Below are positions 8,073-15,506 of a stretch of DNA of 24,733 nucleotides, one piece after another (position 1 is the first letter of the stretch; each line of letters begins with the position of its first letter). The stretch spans positions 22,764 to 47,496 of the forward strand of contig MHOB01000024.1 of assembly GCA_001821795.1 (NCBI GenBank), written 5' to 3'. Both the position numbers and the translations under genes were made by a program. Source of the DNA: Candidatus Ryanbacteria bacterium RIFCSPLOWO2_12_FULL_47_9c (GTDB lineage: Bacteria; Patescibacteriota; Minisyncoccia; Ryanbacterales; GWA2-47-10b). The notes beneath the pieces are model-generated. The model made no database searches, was not told the DNA's origin, and saw only the letters and a list, made by a program, of their open reading frames with translations.

Positions 8073-8089
8073 TGTGCCACGATGTCTTC
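8053..8089 (-). promoter_or_regulatory. perfect hairpin over the translation start of ligase copy 1
   Basis: GAAGACATCGTGGCA and TGCCACGATGTCTTC form a perfect 15-bp stem with a 7-nt loop (8068-8074), and the loop holds the ATG at 8070-8072. There is no U-run on the minus strand after the stem (next bases GTTTGAAAAAGG), so it does not look like an intrinsic terminator. It could limit ribosome access, protect an mRNA end after processing, or be a protein-binding palindrome. Confidence 0.7.
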
Positions 8090-8112
8090 AAAAGCGCAAC
8101 GCTAAATAGATT

Positions 8113-9522
8113 CTATTCGGAATCGAATACTTCTTTCAATTTTGCAAGCGTTGCGGATCCTACGCGACCGACCGTTGGCAAACCATATCGCGCTTGAAAC
8201 CGCTTCACTGCCTCAAAGGTATCCGCTCCAAAGTAACCAGTTACACTTCCTCCCGGATATATCGAGGAATCTTTAGCAAGAAGTACCTGCAACTTTGCTA
8301 CCTCGATACTCTCCATGCCAAGATCAAGTTCTGCCGTTGGGATTGGCACCGAACCTGATTGTGAATAGGTAACTGGGGGTAACGGGAGTGGCGCTTGTGT
8401 TGTCGGCTCGGTTACCTGGGGCGCAGGAGGAAGCGTAACATTACCATACACCTCGGTAAGTTTTTGGAGCGTGAGAGGTCCTACACGTCCTACCGGCGGC
8501 AAACCATGCCGTTCTTGGAATCTTCGGATTGCTGCTTGTGTCAGAGGCCCATAGTAACCAGTTATCTTCCCTTCCGGATAAAGATCGGAGTCTCCTGCAA
8601 GTAATGCTTGTAGCTGTGTCACGTCGTCCCCTTCAGCCCCAAGCTCCATTTCTCTCTCAAAGAGCGAGGTTGGTGAAAGGGCAGGAGTAGAAGCAGAAGT
8701 AGGCGGTGGTGTTTGGGAAACTCCCCCACCATATACTTCATTCAGTTTTGCGAGCGTGAGAGGTCCTACACGTCCTACCGGCGGCAAACCATGCCGTTCT
8801 TGGAATCTTCGGATTGCTGCTCGTGTGAGTTCTCCGAAATAGCCCGTCACGCGGCCCTCGGGATAAATTTCGGGCTCGGACGCAAGAAGCTCCTGGAGTT
8901 TTGTTACTTCGTCATTCTCCATACCAAGCTCGAGCTCCGTTGAAGGAATTGGAAAAGAAACTGTTTGAACCGGTGTCGTCGGTGTTGTTTCTGTAGAGAC
9001 TGAAGAAGGGGGAGGTATCGTAGATGGAGTTGGCTCCGCACTCGAAGAAGATGAAGAAGAAGGAGTAGATTCAGTTGTTGATGGCTCCGGCTCCGGAGTC
9101 GTAGTAGCTGGAGGTGAAGGAGGTGTGTAGGGTGTATAACCGCCACCGCCACCGCCACCGCCACCCGAGCAGTTACCTCCTGTCTCGATGTTTATCGTCG
9201 ATGCTTGGCTCGCTGTAACGGTCAGACTGCCACATGAGGATGAAACATTTTGATCGTTATTGAAATCAAGACTGCTACTTGTAAGACTCACAGATTGTGA
9301 ACCAGAGAGCGTAAACGCCATTGTGGAGCCACTTACAGTCAGTGAATCAAAAGACGAACCTGATTTGAGGGTGACATTTCGTGTACTCCCGCCGCCCGGC
9401 GCAGTCACCTGCAACGTGACATCTTGACTAACTGTTGCCGCGTATGCAACACCGATTCCAGCGGTAAACACAACCAACGCGACACCGAGCATCCGTATAA
9501 CTTTGTACGTTGAATTGATCAT
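8113..9522 (-). CDS. secreted protein with three peptidoglycan-binding-like repeats
   Basis: A 469-residue exported protein probably attached to the cell wall. Residues 1-28 form a signal peptide (basic start, hydrophobic MLGVALVVFTAGIGVAYA, AYA-A cleavage). A Ser/Thr-rich beta-like region follows, then nine glycines (about 120-128) and a long Pro/Thr/Ser linker with eight consecutive serines. Three PG_binding_1-like domains follow, each with the pattern LGMExxEVxKLQxLLA...YPxGxVTGYFGxxTxxAxxRFQxRxGLP..GRVGxxTLAKL. The first two are almost identical at DNA level and the third has diverged. I prefer ATG 9522 because it gives a standard signal peptide. TTG 9555, overlapping the upstream stop as TTGA, would add 11 residues. 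It follows the other exported protein, so they may form a surface pair. No catalytic domain is visible. The Ser/Thr linker is a plausible glycosylation site. Confidence 0.85.
   Translation of the reverse strand: MINSTYKVIRMLGVALVVFTAGIGVAYAATVSQDVTLQVTAPGGGSTRNVTLKSGSSFDSLTVSGSTMAFTLSGSQSVSLTSSSLDFNNDQNVSSSCGSLTVTASQASTINIETGGNCSGGGGGGGGGYTPYTPPSPPATTTPEPEPSTTESTPSSSSSSSAEPTPSTIPPPSSVSTETTPTTPVQTVSFPIPSTELELGMENDEVTKLQELLASEPEIYPEGRVTGYFGELTRAAIRRFQERHGLPPVGRVGPLTLAKLNEVYGGGVSQTPPPTSASTPALSPTSLFEREMELGAEGDDVTQLQALLAGDSDLYPEGKITGYYGPLTQAAIRRFQERHGLPPVGRVGPLTLQKLTEVYGNVTLPPAPQVTEPTTQAPLPLPPVTYSQSGSVPIPTAELDLGMESIEVAKLQVLLAKDSSIYPGGSVTGYFGADTFEAVKRFQARYGLPTVGRVGSATLAKLKEVFDSE
8467..8536. repeat. 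70-bp exact direct repeat, copy A
   Basis: Identical to 8752-8821, offset by 285 bp (95 codons, exactly one domain period). It encodes the RxFQERHGLPPVGRVGPLTL part of the second peptidoglycan-binding repeat. The identity, including wobble positions, points to recent duplication or gene conversion. Confidence 0.9.
8752..8821. repeat. 70-bp exact direct repeat, copy B
   Basis: Second copy of the repeat at 8467-8536, in the first peptidoglycan-binding domain of the same gene. In-frame recombination between copies would delete or add one 95-residue domain. Confidence 0.9.
9140..9165. repeat. short CCACCG-type tandem repeat encoding polyglycine
   Basis: About four units of a 6-bp repeat encode most of the nine-glycine run between the N-terminal beta-like region and the Pro/Thr/Ser linker. 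Slippage would change glycine number by two per unit and keep the frame. Confidence 0.7.
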
Positions 9523-9551
9523 ATTCTGTTTTTTAATTAACAGACAACGAA

Positions 9552-10253
9552 TCAATTGTCGCAGGTACCCTGGCTAACCAGCACACCACTGCCGGCACCA
9601 TTGATCATAAGTGTGTATGTCAATCCATCAGAACTCATTTCAATACAGGAGTTTGCGCCATCGGGGGCAGCTTCGGTAAGAATGCTAAATGTCGTCGTGC
9701 CTGTGCCACCGGACGAGAACGTAGCATCCCCACCATCAAAGACAAATTTATTAACTGTAGCACCTCCGGTATGTGCAGTTGTGCTTGCGCCTACGATTAA
9801 CCGGCCATTTTTCATGAAAGTCATAATGGGATTCGTTCCAACAATGAGATCGCCATTCGCTGTCGTTGCATTCGCAACACCGAGTCCTCCGGCAACATAT
9901 ACATCGCTGTGTGCTACGACATCACCTTGCGCGAGAAAGAGTGCCGATGGCGTCTTTGTGCCAAAAGCAACTATTCCTTTGGGTGAGACAAAAATAAACG
10001 GCGTTGTTGACGCGTTATCACCAACAACAAAAGTAGGATCAATTCTGCCTTGCGTTGCCGTTTGATCTACCGTAAGTGTCCCCCACGGGGTGCTTGTTGC
10101 GGCTCCCAAAGTACCTGTTGAATCGACATTCGTTCCTATGGTTGTTGCCCAAACACTGAAGGATATAAAGAGAAACGCGGCCAACATGAACGCACCAAGT
10201 ACAAGAATTACTTCTTTACTGCCAATAATAAGGGTTTTTTCATTACTGTTCAT
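9552..10253 (-). CDS. exported or membrane-anchored surface protein, function unknown
   Basis: A 233-residue protein with a short polar N-terminus, one hydrophobic segment at about 14-35 and VWA-T, which could be a signal peptide cleavage site or leave an anchor. The rest is rich in Gly, Thr, Ala and Ser, short beta-strand-like stretches and repeated motifs such as TxGTLGAATSTPWGTLTV, VVGDNASTTPFIFVSPKG and LIVGASTTAHTGGATVNKFV. This resembles repetitive trimeric or fibre-like surface proteins, but I cannot assign a family. Two cysteines near the C-terminus (NSCIEM and QGTCDN) could form a disulfide. No Shine-Dalgarno sequence is visible. It is followed by the peptidoglycan-binding protein after 29 nt, or with a TTGA overlap if that gene starts at 9555, so the two are probably cotranscribed. 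Confidence 0.75.
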   Translation of the reverse strand: MNSNEKTLIIGSKEVILVLGAFMLAAFLFISFSVWATTIGTNVDSTGTLGAATSTPWGTLTVDQTATQGRIDPTFVVGDNASTTPFIFVSPKGIVAFGTKTPSALFLAQGDVVAHSDVYVAGGLGVANATTANGDLIVGTNPIMTFMKNGRLIVGASTTAHTGGATVNKFVFDGGDATFSSGGTGTTTFSILTEAAPDGANSCIEMSSDGLTYTLMINGAGSGVLVSQGTCDN

Positions 10254-10418
10254 AATTCTGAAACAAAAAGCTTATTAATAAAGTTATTTATAGTAAATTA
10301 ACCAACGATAAAGGCCCGACGAAGCCTTCTTTTTCTTTAATCTTACAGAAAGTAAAAGCATAAAAGCAAAGAAATCTGTGGATAAGTTTGTTTTGTCTTG
10401 ATTGTGATTCTTTCGACT
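10254..10418. other. AT-rich intergenic region with DnaA-box-like sites
   Basis: This 165-bp gap separates the GT-C gene from the exported-protein pair. It contains an exact TTATCCACA (minus strand, 10377-10385). A TTTTCCACA variant lies just inside the preceding gene (10433-10441), and both are followed by GATT. The part next to 10253 is very AT-rich. No gene or strong terminator is seen. The function of the boxes is unproven. Confidence 0.4.
10277..10305 (-). promoter_or_regulatory. weak candidate promoter of the exported-protein pair
   Basis: On the minus strand TTGGTT (10300-10305), a 17-bp spacer and TTTATT (10277-10282) would give a start near 10270 and a 17-nt leader for the gene starting at 10253. 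The region is AT-rich, so chance matches are likely; other -10-like hexamers such as TATAAA overlap it. Confidence 0.35.
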
Positions 10419-11726
10419 CTATATGCGTAATCTGTGGAAAAGCTGTTGAAAACCAGAAAAAGCAAGTAAAATGAGAAAAGAATCAACCGGAATACGAAGA
10501 CGGGCTCCTACCCCATACCCCGTGCTCACAACACTCACCGCAAGAAAATAGAAAATAATAAAAACAAGGAACCGAACTTCTTCTGATCGTTTTGTTAAAA
10601 TACAGAAAATCATAAAGAAAAAAATAAGTACCCAAAATATTTTCCCGCCAAGGACCACGATACGTTCGTAAAGCTCAAGTTCGAAAAAAGCGCCTTTGAT
10701 CTTCGACCACCAGTCAGCGTTGGTAAATACCGCGGGCGTCAGATAATTGTGATGGATTTTTACCTGTTCTTCCGATGATTTCTCAAAAAACGCGCTGTAC
10801 CCATCATTAGTCAAAAAAGCAAGTGTTCCGAGAGCGCTTGTTATAAAAAATTCCTTTCTATATTCAGTCATAAAAATCGAGAGGGCAGAAAACGACCCCG
10901 TACAGCGCGCGTAGACTTCAGCATACTCAGGAAGAGCGTAGAGTGTCGTAAAATCGCTTGAATCAATGCGGTATTTTGTAGCAAGCACACCAACCAGTTC
11001 CCAACTGCAAATATTGCCAGAATCATTTGTCGTCATACTGAAAGAACCAACAAGTCCGTAATTTCGCACCATCCATGGCAAGAACAAAAGAAATAAAATA
11101 CCGGCAAAAATGCCCACAGCATAAAAGCGTCTTTTTATCACCAGTACCGCAAGCGGAATAATAAAGAGGTAATACGCGACCGGCTTTGTGTAAACCGCAA
11201 GAGCAAGGGCAAGGGCAGAATATACAAGCAAGGATCTTCTGCCATCTTGCATAAAGAGGAGAAAAAAATATGCAAAGATAAGTATAAAAAACGTGAGTAT
11301 TGTTTCGGGAAGGATAAGCATATTGGTAACAGCTACGAGCGGCTCGAAAGAAAAAAGTATCGCCCCCGCGAGCGCCCATTTCTCTGGCAAAAACATACGC
11401 GCAATTTTAAACACGAAATACGCGTTTGCGGCCGCAACAAATACCTGGATTATTGATACGGCAATCCTGCCATACGGAACAAATACATCAAAGAATCCGA
11501 TAAAGACCGAATAGAGTGGCGTGCGTGTTGTTGCTGGGATAAACTCGAGCGAACCCTCCTGCGTGTATACAAATCCCTGTCCCATAAAAATACCGCGCCC
11601 CAAACGGAGGAACGTCGTTGAGTCGCTCCAGACAAGGGCCGATGTTCCAAAGAACAAAACAAAAAGCGCCAGAAGTATTATTTTTGTGCCCGCGATTCCC
11701 CAAAAAAGCGCGCGATCCTTTTCCAT
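10419..11726 (-). CDS. GT-C membrane glycosyltransferase (PMT/ArnT-like)
   Basis: A 435-residue polytopic protein that probably transfers a sugar from polyprenyl phosphate to an acceptor outside the membrane. A first membrane segment (about 9-31) is followed by the extracellular loop WSDSTTFLRLGRGIF with an acidic residue (D35) where GT-C enzymes keep their catalytic Asp. RTPLYSVFIG follows, the family's R-x-P-x-Y motif, then about eight further hydrophobic segments and MVRNYGLVGSF at the start of an extracellular region. It is the first gene of the minus-strand group, with a promoter of its own in the divergent region. Sugar and acceptor are not predictable. No Shine-Dalgarno sequence is obvious. 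Confidence 0.8.
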   Translation of the reverse strand: MEKDRALFWGIAGTKIILLALFVLFFGTSALVWSDSTTFLRLGRGIFMGQGFVYTQEGSLEFIPATTRTPLYSVFIGFFDVFVPYGRIAVSIIQVFVAAANAYFVFKIARMFLPEKWALAGAILFSFEPLVAVTNMLILPETILTFFILIFAYFFLLFMQDGRRSLLVYSALALALAVYTKPVAYYLFIIPLAVLVIKRRFYAVGIFAGILFLLFLPWMVRNYGLVGSFSMTTNDSGNICSWELVGVLATKYRIDSSDFTTLYALPEYAEVYARCTGSFSALSIFMTEYRKEFFITSALGTLAFLTNDGYSAFFEKSSEEQVKIHHNYLTPAVFTNADWWSKIKGAFFELELYERIVVLGGKIFWVLIFFFMIFCILTKRSEEVRFLVFIIFYFLAVSVVSTGYGVGARLRIPVDSFLILLAFSGFQQLFHRLRI

Positions 11727-11747
11727 AGCTTCTATTTTGTACCGCGA

Positions 11748-11776
11748 ATTCTACTCTTTTCAAAAGCAAAAATCAA
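11748..11776 (-). promoter_or_regulatory. promoter of the GT-C gene at 11726
   Basis: On the minus strand TTGATT (11771-11776), a 17-bp spacer and TAGAAT (11748-11753) predict a start near 11741 and a leader of about 15 nt before the ATG at 11726. It shares the 108-bp divergent region with the promoter of the methyltransferase gene. Confidence 0.55.
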
Positions 11777-11795
11777 CGCAATACTTACCAAAACC

Positions 11796-11825
11796 TCAAC
11801 AACCACGAGCAGAAAATGCTATACT
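11796..11825 (+). promoter_or_regulatory. extended -10 promoter of the methyltransferase gene, probably leaderless
   Basis: TATACT (11820-11825) is preceded by TGC, giving an extended -10 element; TCAACA (11796-11801) is a weak -35 with an 18-bp spacer. The ATG at 11835 begins nine bases after the -10 box, the same -10 hexamer and distance as at 1257-1272, so the mRNA would have almost no leader. Confidence 0.6.
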
Positions 11826-11834
11826 AAATATTTC

Positions 11835-12590
11835 ATGGATACCCAATATCAAATAAAGCGGCTCCGCATAGAAAAAAATTATTGGTGGCACACCGGCAGA
11901 CGTGATTGCATCGTACGCCTCCTCTCCCACATCCCGCGGTCGAGTACAGTACTTGATATCGGTACGGGAGGCGGATATTTGTTAAGCGATCTCCAAGCCG
12001 TGGGATTTCGTTCACTTTTCGGCATTGACTTTGATCCACTCTGCGTCGAGCATGCGCGCCAACAAGGGTTGTCTCAAGTAATGCTCGGGGACGCGCGCGG
12101 CACCAAATATACTGATGGAAAATTCGATGTAGTTATTGCATCAGATATTTTGGAGCACATTGAAAATGAAAGCGACGCGTTGACAGAATGGAACAGGATT
12201 TTAAAACCGGGCGGCACCCTCATTGTTTTTGTTCCCGGGCATCTGTATCTTTGGGGGGAAAACGATATGCTGGCGCACCATGTGCGAAGATACAAAAACC
12301 GCGCTCACCTTTCACGCGTTCTACAGAAAAATGGATTCCATGTTGAACGATGCTCGTGGTGGAATATCTTTCTTTTCCTGCCGATAGCGACGATCATTCT
12401 TCTCATAAAATTAAAAGATCGTATCTTCCACCGCGGTAAACATGAGCCGGGCGACCACATCTACGAACTTCCGAGACTACTGAACCGTTTTTTGAAAAGA
12501 GTGCTTGTTTTAGAAAATAAAATACTCGCGAAAGGTTTTGACTCACCCGTTGGCGTTTCGCTTTTCGCCGTTGCAAGAAAGAAACCATGA
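11835..12590 (+). CDS. class I SAM-dependent methyltransferase
   Basis: A 251-residue cytoplasmic methyltransferase of the Methyltransf_11/23 type. The N-terminal NYWWHTGRRDCI is typical of small methyltransferases in polysaccharide and polyprenyl-glycan clusters. Motif I is VLDIGTGGGYLL (39-50), the ribose-binding acid is in FGIDFDP (D65) and DVVIASDILEHIEN (98-111) is motif IV; LKPGGTLIVFVPGH follows. A hydrophobic stretch WWNIFLFLPIATIILLIKL in the C-terminal part suggests membrane association, consistent with a lipid-linked or membrane-proximal substrate. The next gene overlaps its stop by 4 nt (ATGA), so the two are translationally coupled. The methyl acceptor cannot be deduced. Confidence 0.88.
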   Translation: MDTQYQIKRLRIEKNYWWHTGRRDCIVRLLSHIPRSSTVLDIGTGGGYLLSDLQAVGFRSLFGIDFDPLCVEHARQQGLSQVMLGDARGTKYTDGKFDVVIASDILEHIENESDALTEWNRILKPGGTLIVFVPGHLYLWGENDMLAHHVRRYKNRAHLSRVLQKNGFHVERCSWWNIFLFLPIATIILLIKLKDRIFHRGKHEPGDHIYELPRLLNRFLKRVLVLENKILAKGFDSPVGVSLFAVARKKP

Positions 12591-13960
12591 ACCAGAAAAA
12601 AGAATACTATCTTATCACGGGAGTTATTCTGCTTGGGACTCTCTCGGTCATCTTCATGGGCATCGTTGATGGGACATGGCGCAAGACACAATTCACCGAT
12701 TTTCAAGATGACCAGGAAACATACAATATGCTCGCTTTACAGCTTGCAAAAGACGGGACCTATCGAGAGGAAATAAGTTCATTCCGGCGAGCTCCGGGAT
12801 ATCCGGCATTTCTTGCAATTCTCTACCGCTTTATTACCCCATCTCCGCTTATTGTCTATGCGGCACAGGGTGCCCTTTTCATGCTCTCCATTATTCTTCT
12901 TTGGTCGCTCGTTTCATATCTCTTTCCATACCCCTATCGGCTCGTACCTCCTCTTTTGCTTGCGCTGTCATGGTTCGCGGCACTCTCGGTAACAAAAGTA
13001 ATTCCCGAAATCCTTTCGCTTTTTCTCCTGCTCCTCGCGCTGTGGTGTTTTGAACGATGTCTTTCGTCACGACGTATCTCTTTTACTATTGGAACGGGGG
13101 GAGCACTCTCTTGGTTTCTGCTCATAAAACCCGTCGCGCTTGCGTTTATGCCATTCATAATACTTCTCTTCGCCGTGAGGGCATACTTTATATTTCCCCG
13201 CGCTCGCGGGGCGGCACTCGCCACAGTATTTCTCGTACTCATACCCGCGGTCATCGTCGGCGGCTGGATAGCGCGAGGCGCCAAAAAATTCAACTCATAC
13301 CAAATCCAAAGCGGCGCCATGATACTTGAATTTAAATCACGCGAAGCAACAGCACCTTGGAAGCGCATTTTCGCCTCATTCACGGCAGGGCTCGCAGGGG
13401 ACATTGTCGCGGACAGTATCATTCCCGGATATTCAGACAATCCGGATCCTTACTACTATATTGACCCGGTAGCGCGAGAAAATTTCGCGCTTGACGCCAA
13501 AGGATATACCGAGGCCGAAAAAGAACTACTCTTCACCGCGCGCGCGAAAGAACGAATCTTAAAAAATCCAGCAAAATTTATCGTTGCCGGCATTACGGGA
13601 ATTCTCCGCCAGAACGCGCCAATGAACCACAAAGGAAACGCAATCATCCATATGTTTTCTCGCAAGTCACATCCAGATATACCCTACGCGCTCAAAATCA
13701 CAACGTTAGTTGCCCTCCGCGTATTGTGGTACGGCTTTCTGGCTTTTGTACTCACGGGGATTCTTAAAGAGCGGAAAAATTGGCAAACCTACGGGATGTT
13801 CGCGCTTTGGATTATTTTATACAACGGAATGAATGGATTTTTTTCGCATAATGAAGCCCGCTATATTATTCCTGTCTGGCCTCTCTACCTAATTTTCGCA
13901 ACGACAACACTTATGTATCTCAAACAACAACGATCCGCGCGACAAAACAAAAGAATTTGA
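12587..13960 (+). CDS. GT-C membrane glycosyltransferase
   Basis: A 457-residue polytopic protein. After the first membrane segment (about 8-27) the extracellular loop QFTDFQDDQETYNMLALQL carries an acidic pair (D41, D42) at the usual GT-C catalytic position, followed by RRAPGYPAFLA. About nine more hydrophobic segments follow, and the C-terminal region ends with HNEARYIIPVWPLY, typical of these enzymes. It is a paralogue of the protein at 16523-17905: compare NPAKFIVAGITGILRQNAPMN with KPLKFFVTGFAGVFRLNSPMN, and VLWYGFLA with LLWYGFLA. It is coupled to the methyltransferase by an ATGA overlap, with only a weak purine-rich stretch (AAGAAAG) before the ATG. It converges with the GT2 gene, with 17 nt between stops and no clear terminator. 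Confidence 0.8.
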   Translation: MNQKKEYYLITGVILLGTLSVIFMGIVDGTWRKTQFTDFQDDQETYNMLALQLAKDGTYREEISSFRRAPGYPAFLAILYRFITPSPLIVYAAQGALFMLSIILLWSLVSYLFPYPYRLVPPLLLALSWFAALSVTKVIPEILSLFLLLLALWCFERCLSSRRISFTIGTGGALSWFLLIKPVALAFMPFIILLFAVRAYFIFPRARGAALATVFLVLIPAVIVGGWIARGAKKFNSYQIQSGAMILEFKSREATAPWKRIFASFTAGLAGDIVADSIIPGYSDNPDPYYYIDPVARENFALDAKGYTEAEKELLFTARAKERILKNPAKFIVAGITGILRQNAPMNHKGNAIIHMFSRKSHPDIPYALKITTLVALRVLWYGFLAFVLTGILKERKNWQTYGMFALWIILYNGMNGFFSHNEARYIIPVWPLYLIFATTTLMYLKQQRSARQNKRI

Positions 13961-13977
13961 CGAGCACCAAAAACTTC

Positions 13978-14901
13978 TTACCGCTTTAGGACCTCCTTGA
14001 TTTTATACGGGGTTTCTTTGCGGCCTTCATAATAAATGCGCAATAGAATTTCTGCGATAAAACCGAGCATAAAAAGTAAAAAACCGAGGATGATAAAAAG
14101 CACGGCAATGATCGGAAAAGGCGTCTGGGTAAAATGAAAAAGGCCCAGTAATTTTAATACAATCGCCGCTCCAGCAAAAAGAAAACCGATTATTGCGCTC
14201 ACAATCGCCCAGCCGCCAAAAAATGTCAGCGGACGCAACACGTAACGATACAAAAACTGGATGACGAGCAAATCCGCAATATCGGTTGCGATATGAAAAA
14301 TCGTGTATTTTGACTTTCCGCCTTTGCGCGCGGAATGCCGAACCGGAATTTCTGTAATTCGCGCTCCCCGGGCGGCAAATATAACAGCCAGAAAAACGTG
14401 CATAACGCCATAGAGATGCACATCGCGGATAAAATCTTTGCGAAACGCACGCAGGGCGCATCCATAGTCTTTAAGCGGCAAACCTGTCATCTTCCTGGTC
14501 ACCCAATTCGCAAAACGCGAGAAAACTTTCCTACTCAACGTATCATCTCTTTGCTCTCTCAACCCCCCGACAAAATCATAACCCTCATTCATTTTCTCAA
14601 GGAGCTTTGGTATATCTTCCGGCGCATTCTGCAAATCCGCGTCAATGGTTACAATAGTATCCCCACTCGCGGCATGTAAGCCCGCGTCGATAGCGGCCGA
14701 CTGTCCCATGCGATATACAAATGATATAAGCGTGAGCGGCGCACAGGAAAGCAGTCTTTCGCGCGTCTGGTCGTTCGAACCATCATTAACCGCGATGACT
14801 TCAAATTCCTCCCCCGCACGAGACATCGTTTCCATAATGCGCCGATGGAGCTCTTGAACCGTATCCTCCTCATTAAAAATGGGAATAATTATCGAAATCA
14901 T
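13978..14901 (-). CDS. GT2 polyprenyl-phosphate glycosyltransferase (Dpm1/GtrB/ArnC-like)
   Basis: A 307-residue enzyme that should transfer a sugar from a nucleotide sugar to polyprenyl phosphate on the cytoplasmic face, supplying GT-C enzymes such as those encoded nearby. The GT-A domain shows SIIIPIFNEEDTV, VNDGSNDQT (D40), TIDADLQNAPEDI with D87-x-D89 and LKDYGCALRAFRKD. Two C-terminal hydrophobic segments (about 224-255 and 262-292) match the GtrB/ArnC arrangement, followed by a basic tail. AAAGGA lies six to seven bases before the ATG, giving a good ribosome binding site, and the start overlaps the SIS-gene stop as ATGA. The sugar is unknown; a heptose or hexose is possible from the context. 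Confidence 0.9.
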   Translation of the reverse strand: MISIIIPIFNEEDTVQELHRRIMETMSRAGEEFEVIAVNDGSNDQTRERLLSCAPLTLISFVYRMGQSAAIDAGLHAASGDTIVTIDADLQNAPEDIPKLLEKMNEGYDFVGGLREQRDDTLSRKVFSRFANWVTRKMTGLPLKDYGCALRAFRKDFIRDVHLYGVMHVFLAVIFAARGARITEIPVRHSARKGGKSKYTIFHIATDIADLLVIQFLYRYVLRPLTFFGGWAIVSAIIGFLFAGAAIVLKLLGLFHFTQTPFPIIAVLFIILGFLLFMLGFIAEILLRIYYEGRKETPYKIKEVLKR

Positions 14902-15500
14902 GATGCGTCCTTTCCGCCGACGTGATCAAAATAATCCTGAAAATATTTAATGATCATATGGAGAATAACCCCATGAATGCCTTCCACAATGTCATACCTC
15001 CCCGCATCTGTCCTTACAAAAACCTTTGCATCAGCAAGTTGGTTTAACTTTCCACCGTCAAAACCAGAAAGACCAATCACGGGCACATGGTTTTTACAAG
15101 CAAACTCGACTGCCTTGATAATATTCTGCGAGTTGCCCGAACTTGATATTGCAATGATACAATCGCTTTCGCGGAGATAATTCTGTAAAGGACCAAGGAA
15201 GACCATTTCATACCCCTCGTCATTAGCCCATGCTGACATTTCTTCTTCTGTTGTCGGCACGCGAATGGCTTGAAATCGCCTCGGATGGCTTTTGAGATTA
15301 TGACTAAAAACAGTCTTGTTAAAATCGCTGACCCAGTGAGTTGCAAGCGCCAACGACCCCCCGTTGCCAAATATATAAATTCGGCCGTCATTTTCATAGG
15401 TTGCCTGAATGTAATGAATCGCCTTTGCAATCTCATCAAGGGGCAGCGTATCAATAACATCGCGCACTTCACTGAAAAGATTCTTGATATATGCTTCCAT
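14898..15500 (-). CDS. SIS-domain sedoheptulose-7-phosphate isomerase-like protein
   Basis: A 200-residue GmhA-like SIS protein. GmhA converts sedoheptulose 7-phosphate to D-glycero-D-manno-heptose 7-phosphate, the first step of both the ADP- and GDP-heptose routes. The substrate loop FGNGGSLALATHW (44-56), the second phosphate loop ISSSGNSQNI (118-127) and IVEGIHGVILH (171-181) are recognisable. Compared with the E. coli zinc and catalytic residues as I recall them, His55 and the C-terminal histidines (176, 181) are kept, but Asp59 replaces Glu65 and Glu173 replaces Gln172. It is therefore GmhA-like rather than certain GmhA. It lies 6 nt after the kinase gene, which supports a joint heptose function. 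No Shine-Dalgarno sequence is visible. Confidence 0.75.
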   Translation of the reverse strand: MEAYIKNLFSEVRDVIDTLPLDEIAKAIHYIQATYENDGRIYIFGNGGSLALATHWVSDFNKTVFSHNLKSHPRRFQAIRVPTTEEEMSAWANDEGYEMVFLGPLQNYLRESDCIIAISSSGNSQNIIKAVEFACKNHVPVIGLSGFDGGKLNQLADAKVFVRTDAGRYDIVEGIHGVILHMIIKYFQDYFDHVGGKDAS

Positions 15501-15506
15501 TTGTGA

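Noticed and set aside
8467..8821. Repeats considered as a possible CRISPR or insertion element
   Set aside because: There are only two exact copies, in frame inside a coding sequence at the domain period, with no spacers, inverted ends or transposase.
9556..10065. 169-codon plus-strand open frame opposite the exported-protein gene
   Set aside because: It lies wholly antisense to a gene with a clear export segment. Its Pro/Ala/Val-rich sequence is what the complement of Gly/Thr/Ala-rich codons gives, and there is no start signal.
10310..10338. Hairpin AAGGC/GCCTT followed by a T-rich run on the plus strand
   Set aside because: The stem is only 5 bp and no plus-strand gene ends nearby. On the minus strand, where a terminator for the GT-C gene would make sense, no T-run follows.
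12934..13440. 168-codon minus-strand open frame within the GT-C gene
   Set aside because: It is a shadow of a well-supported membrane enzyme; the sequence is low in hydrophobic pattern and matches nothing recognisable.
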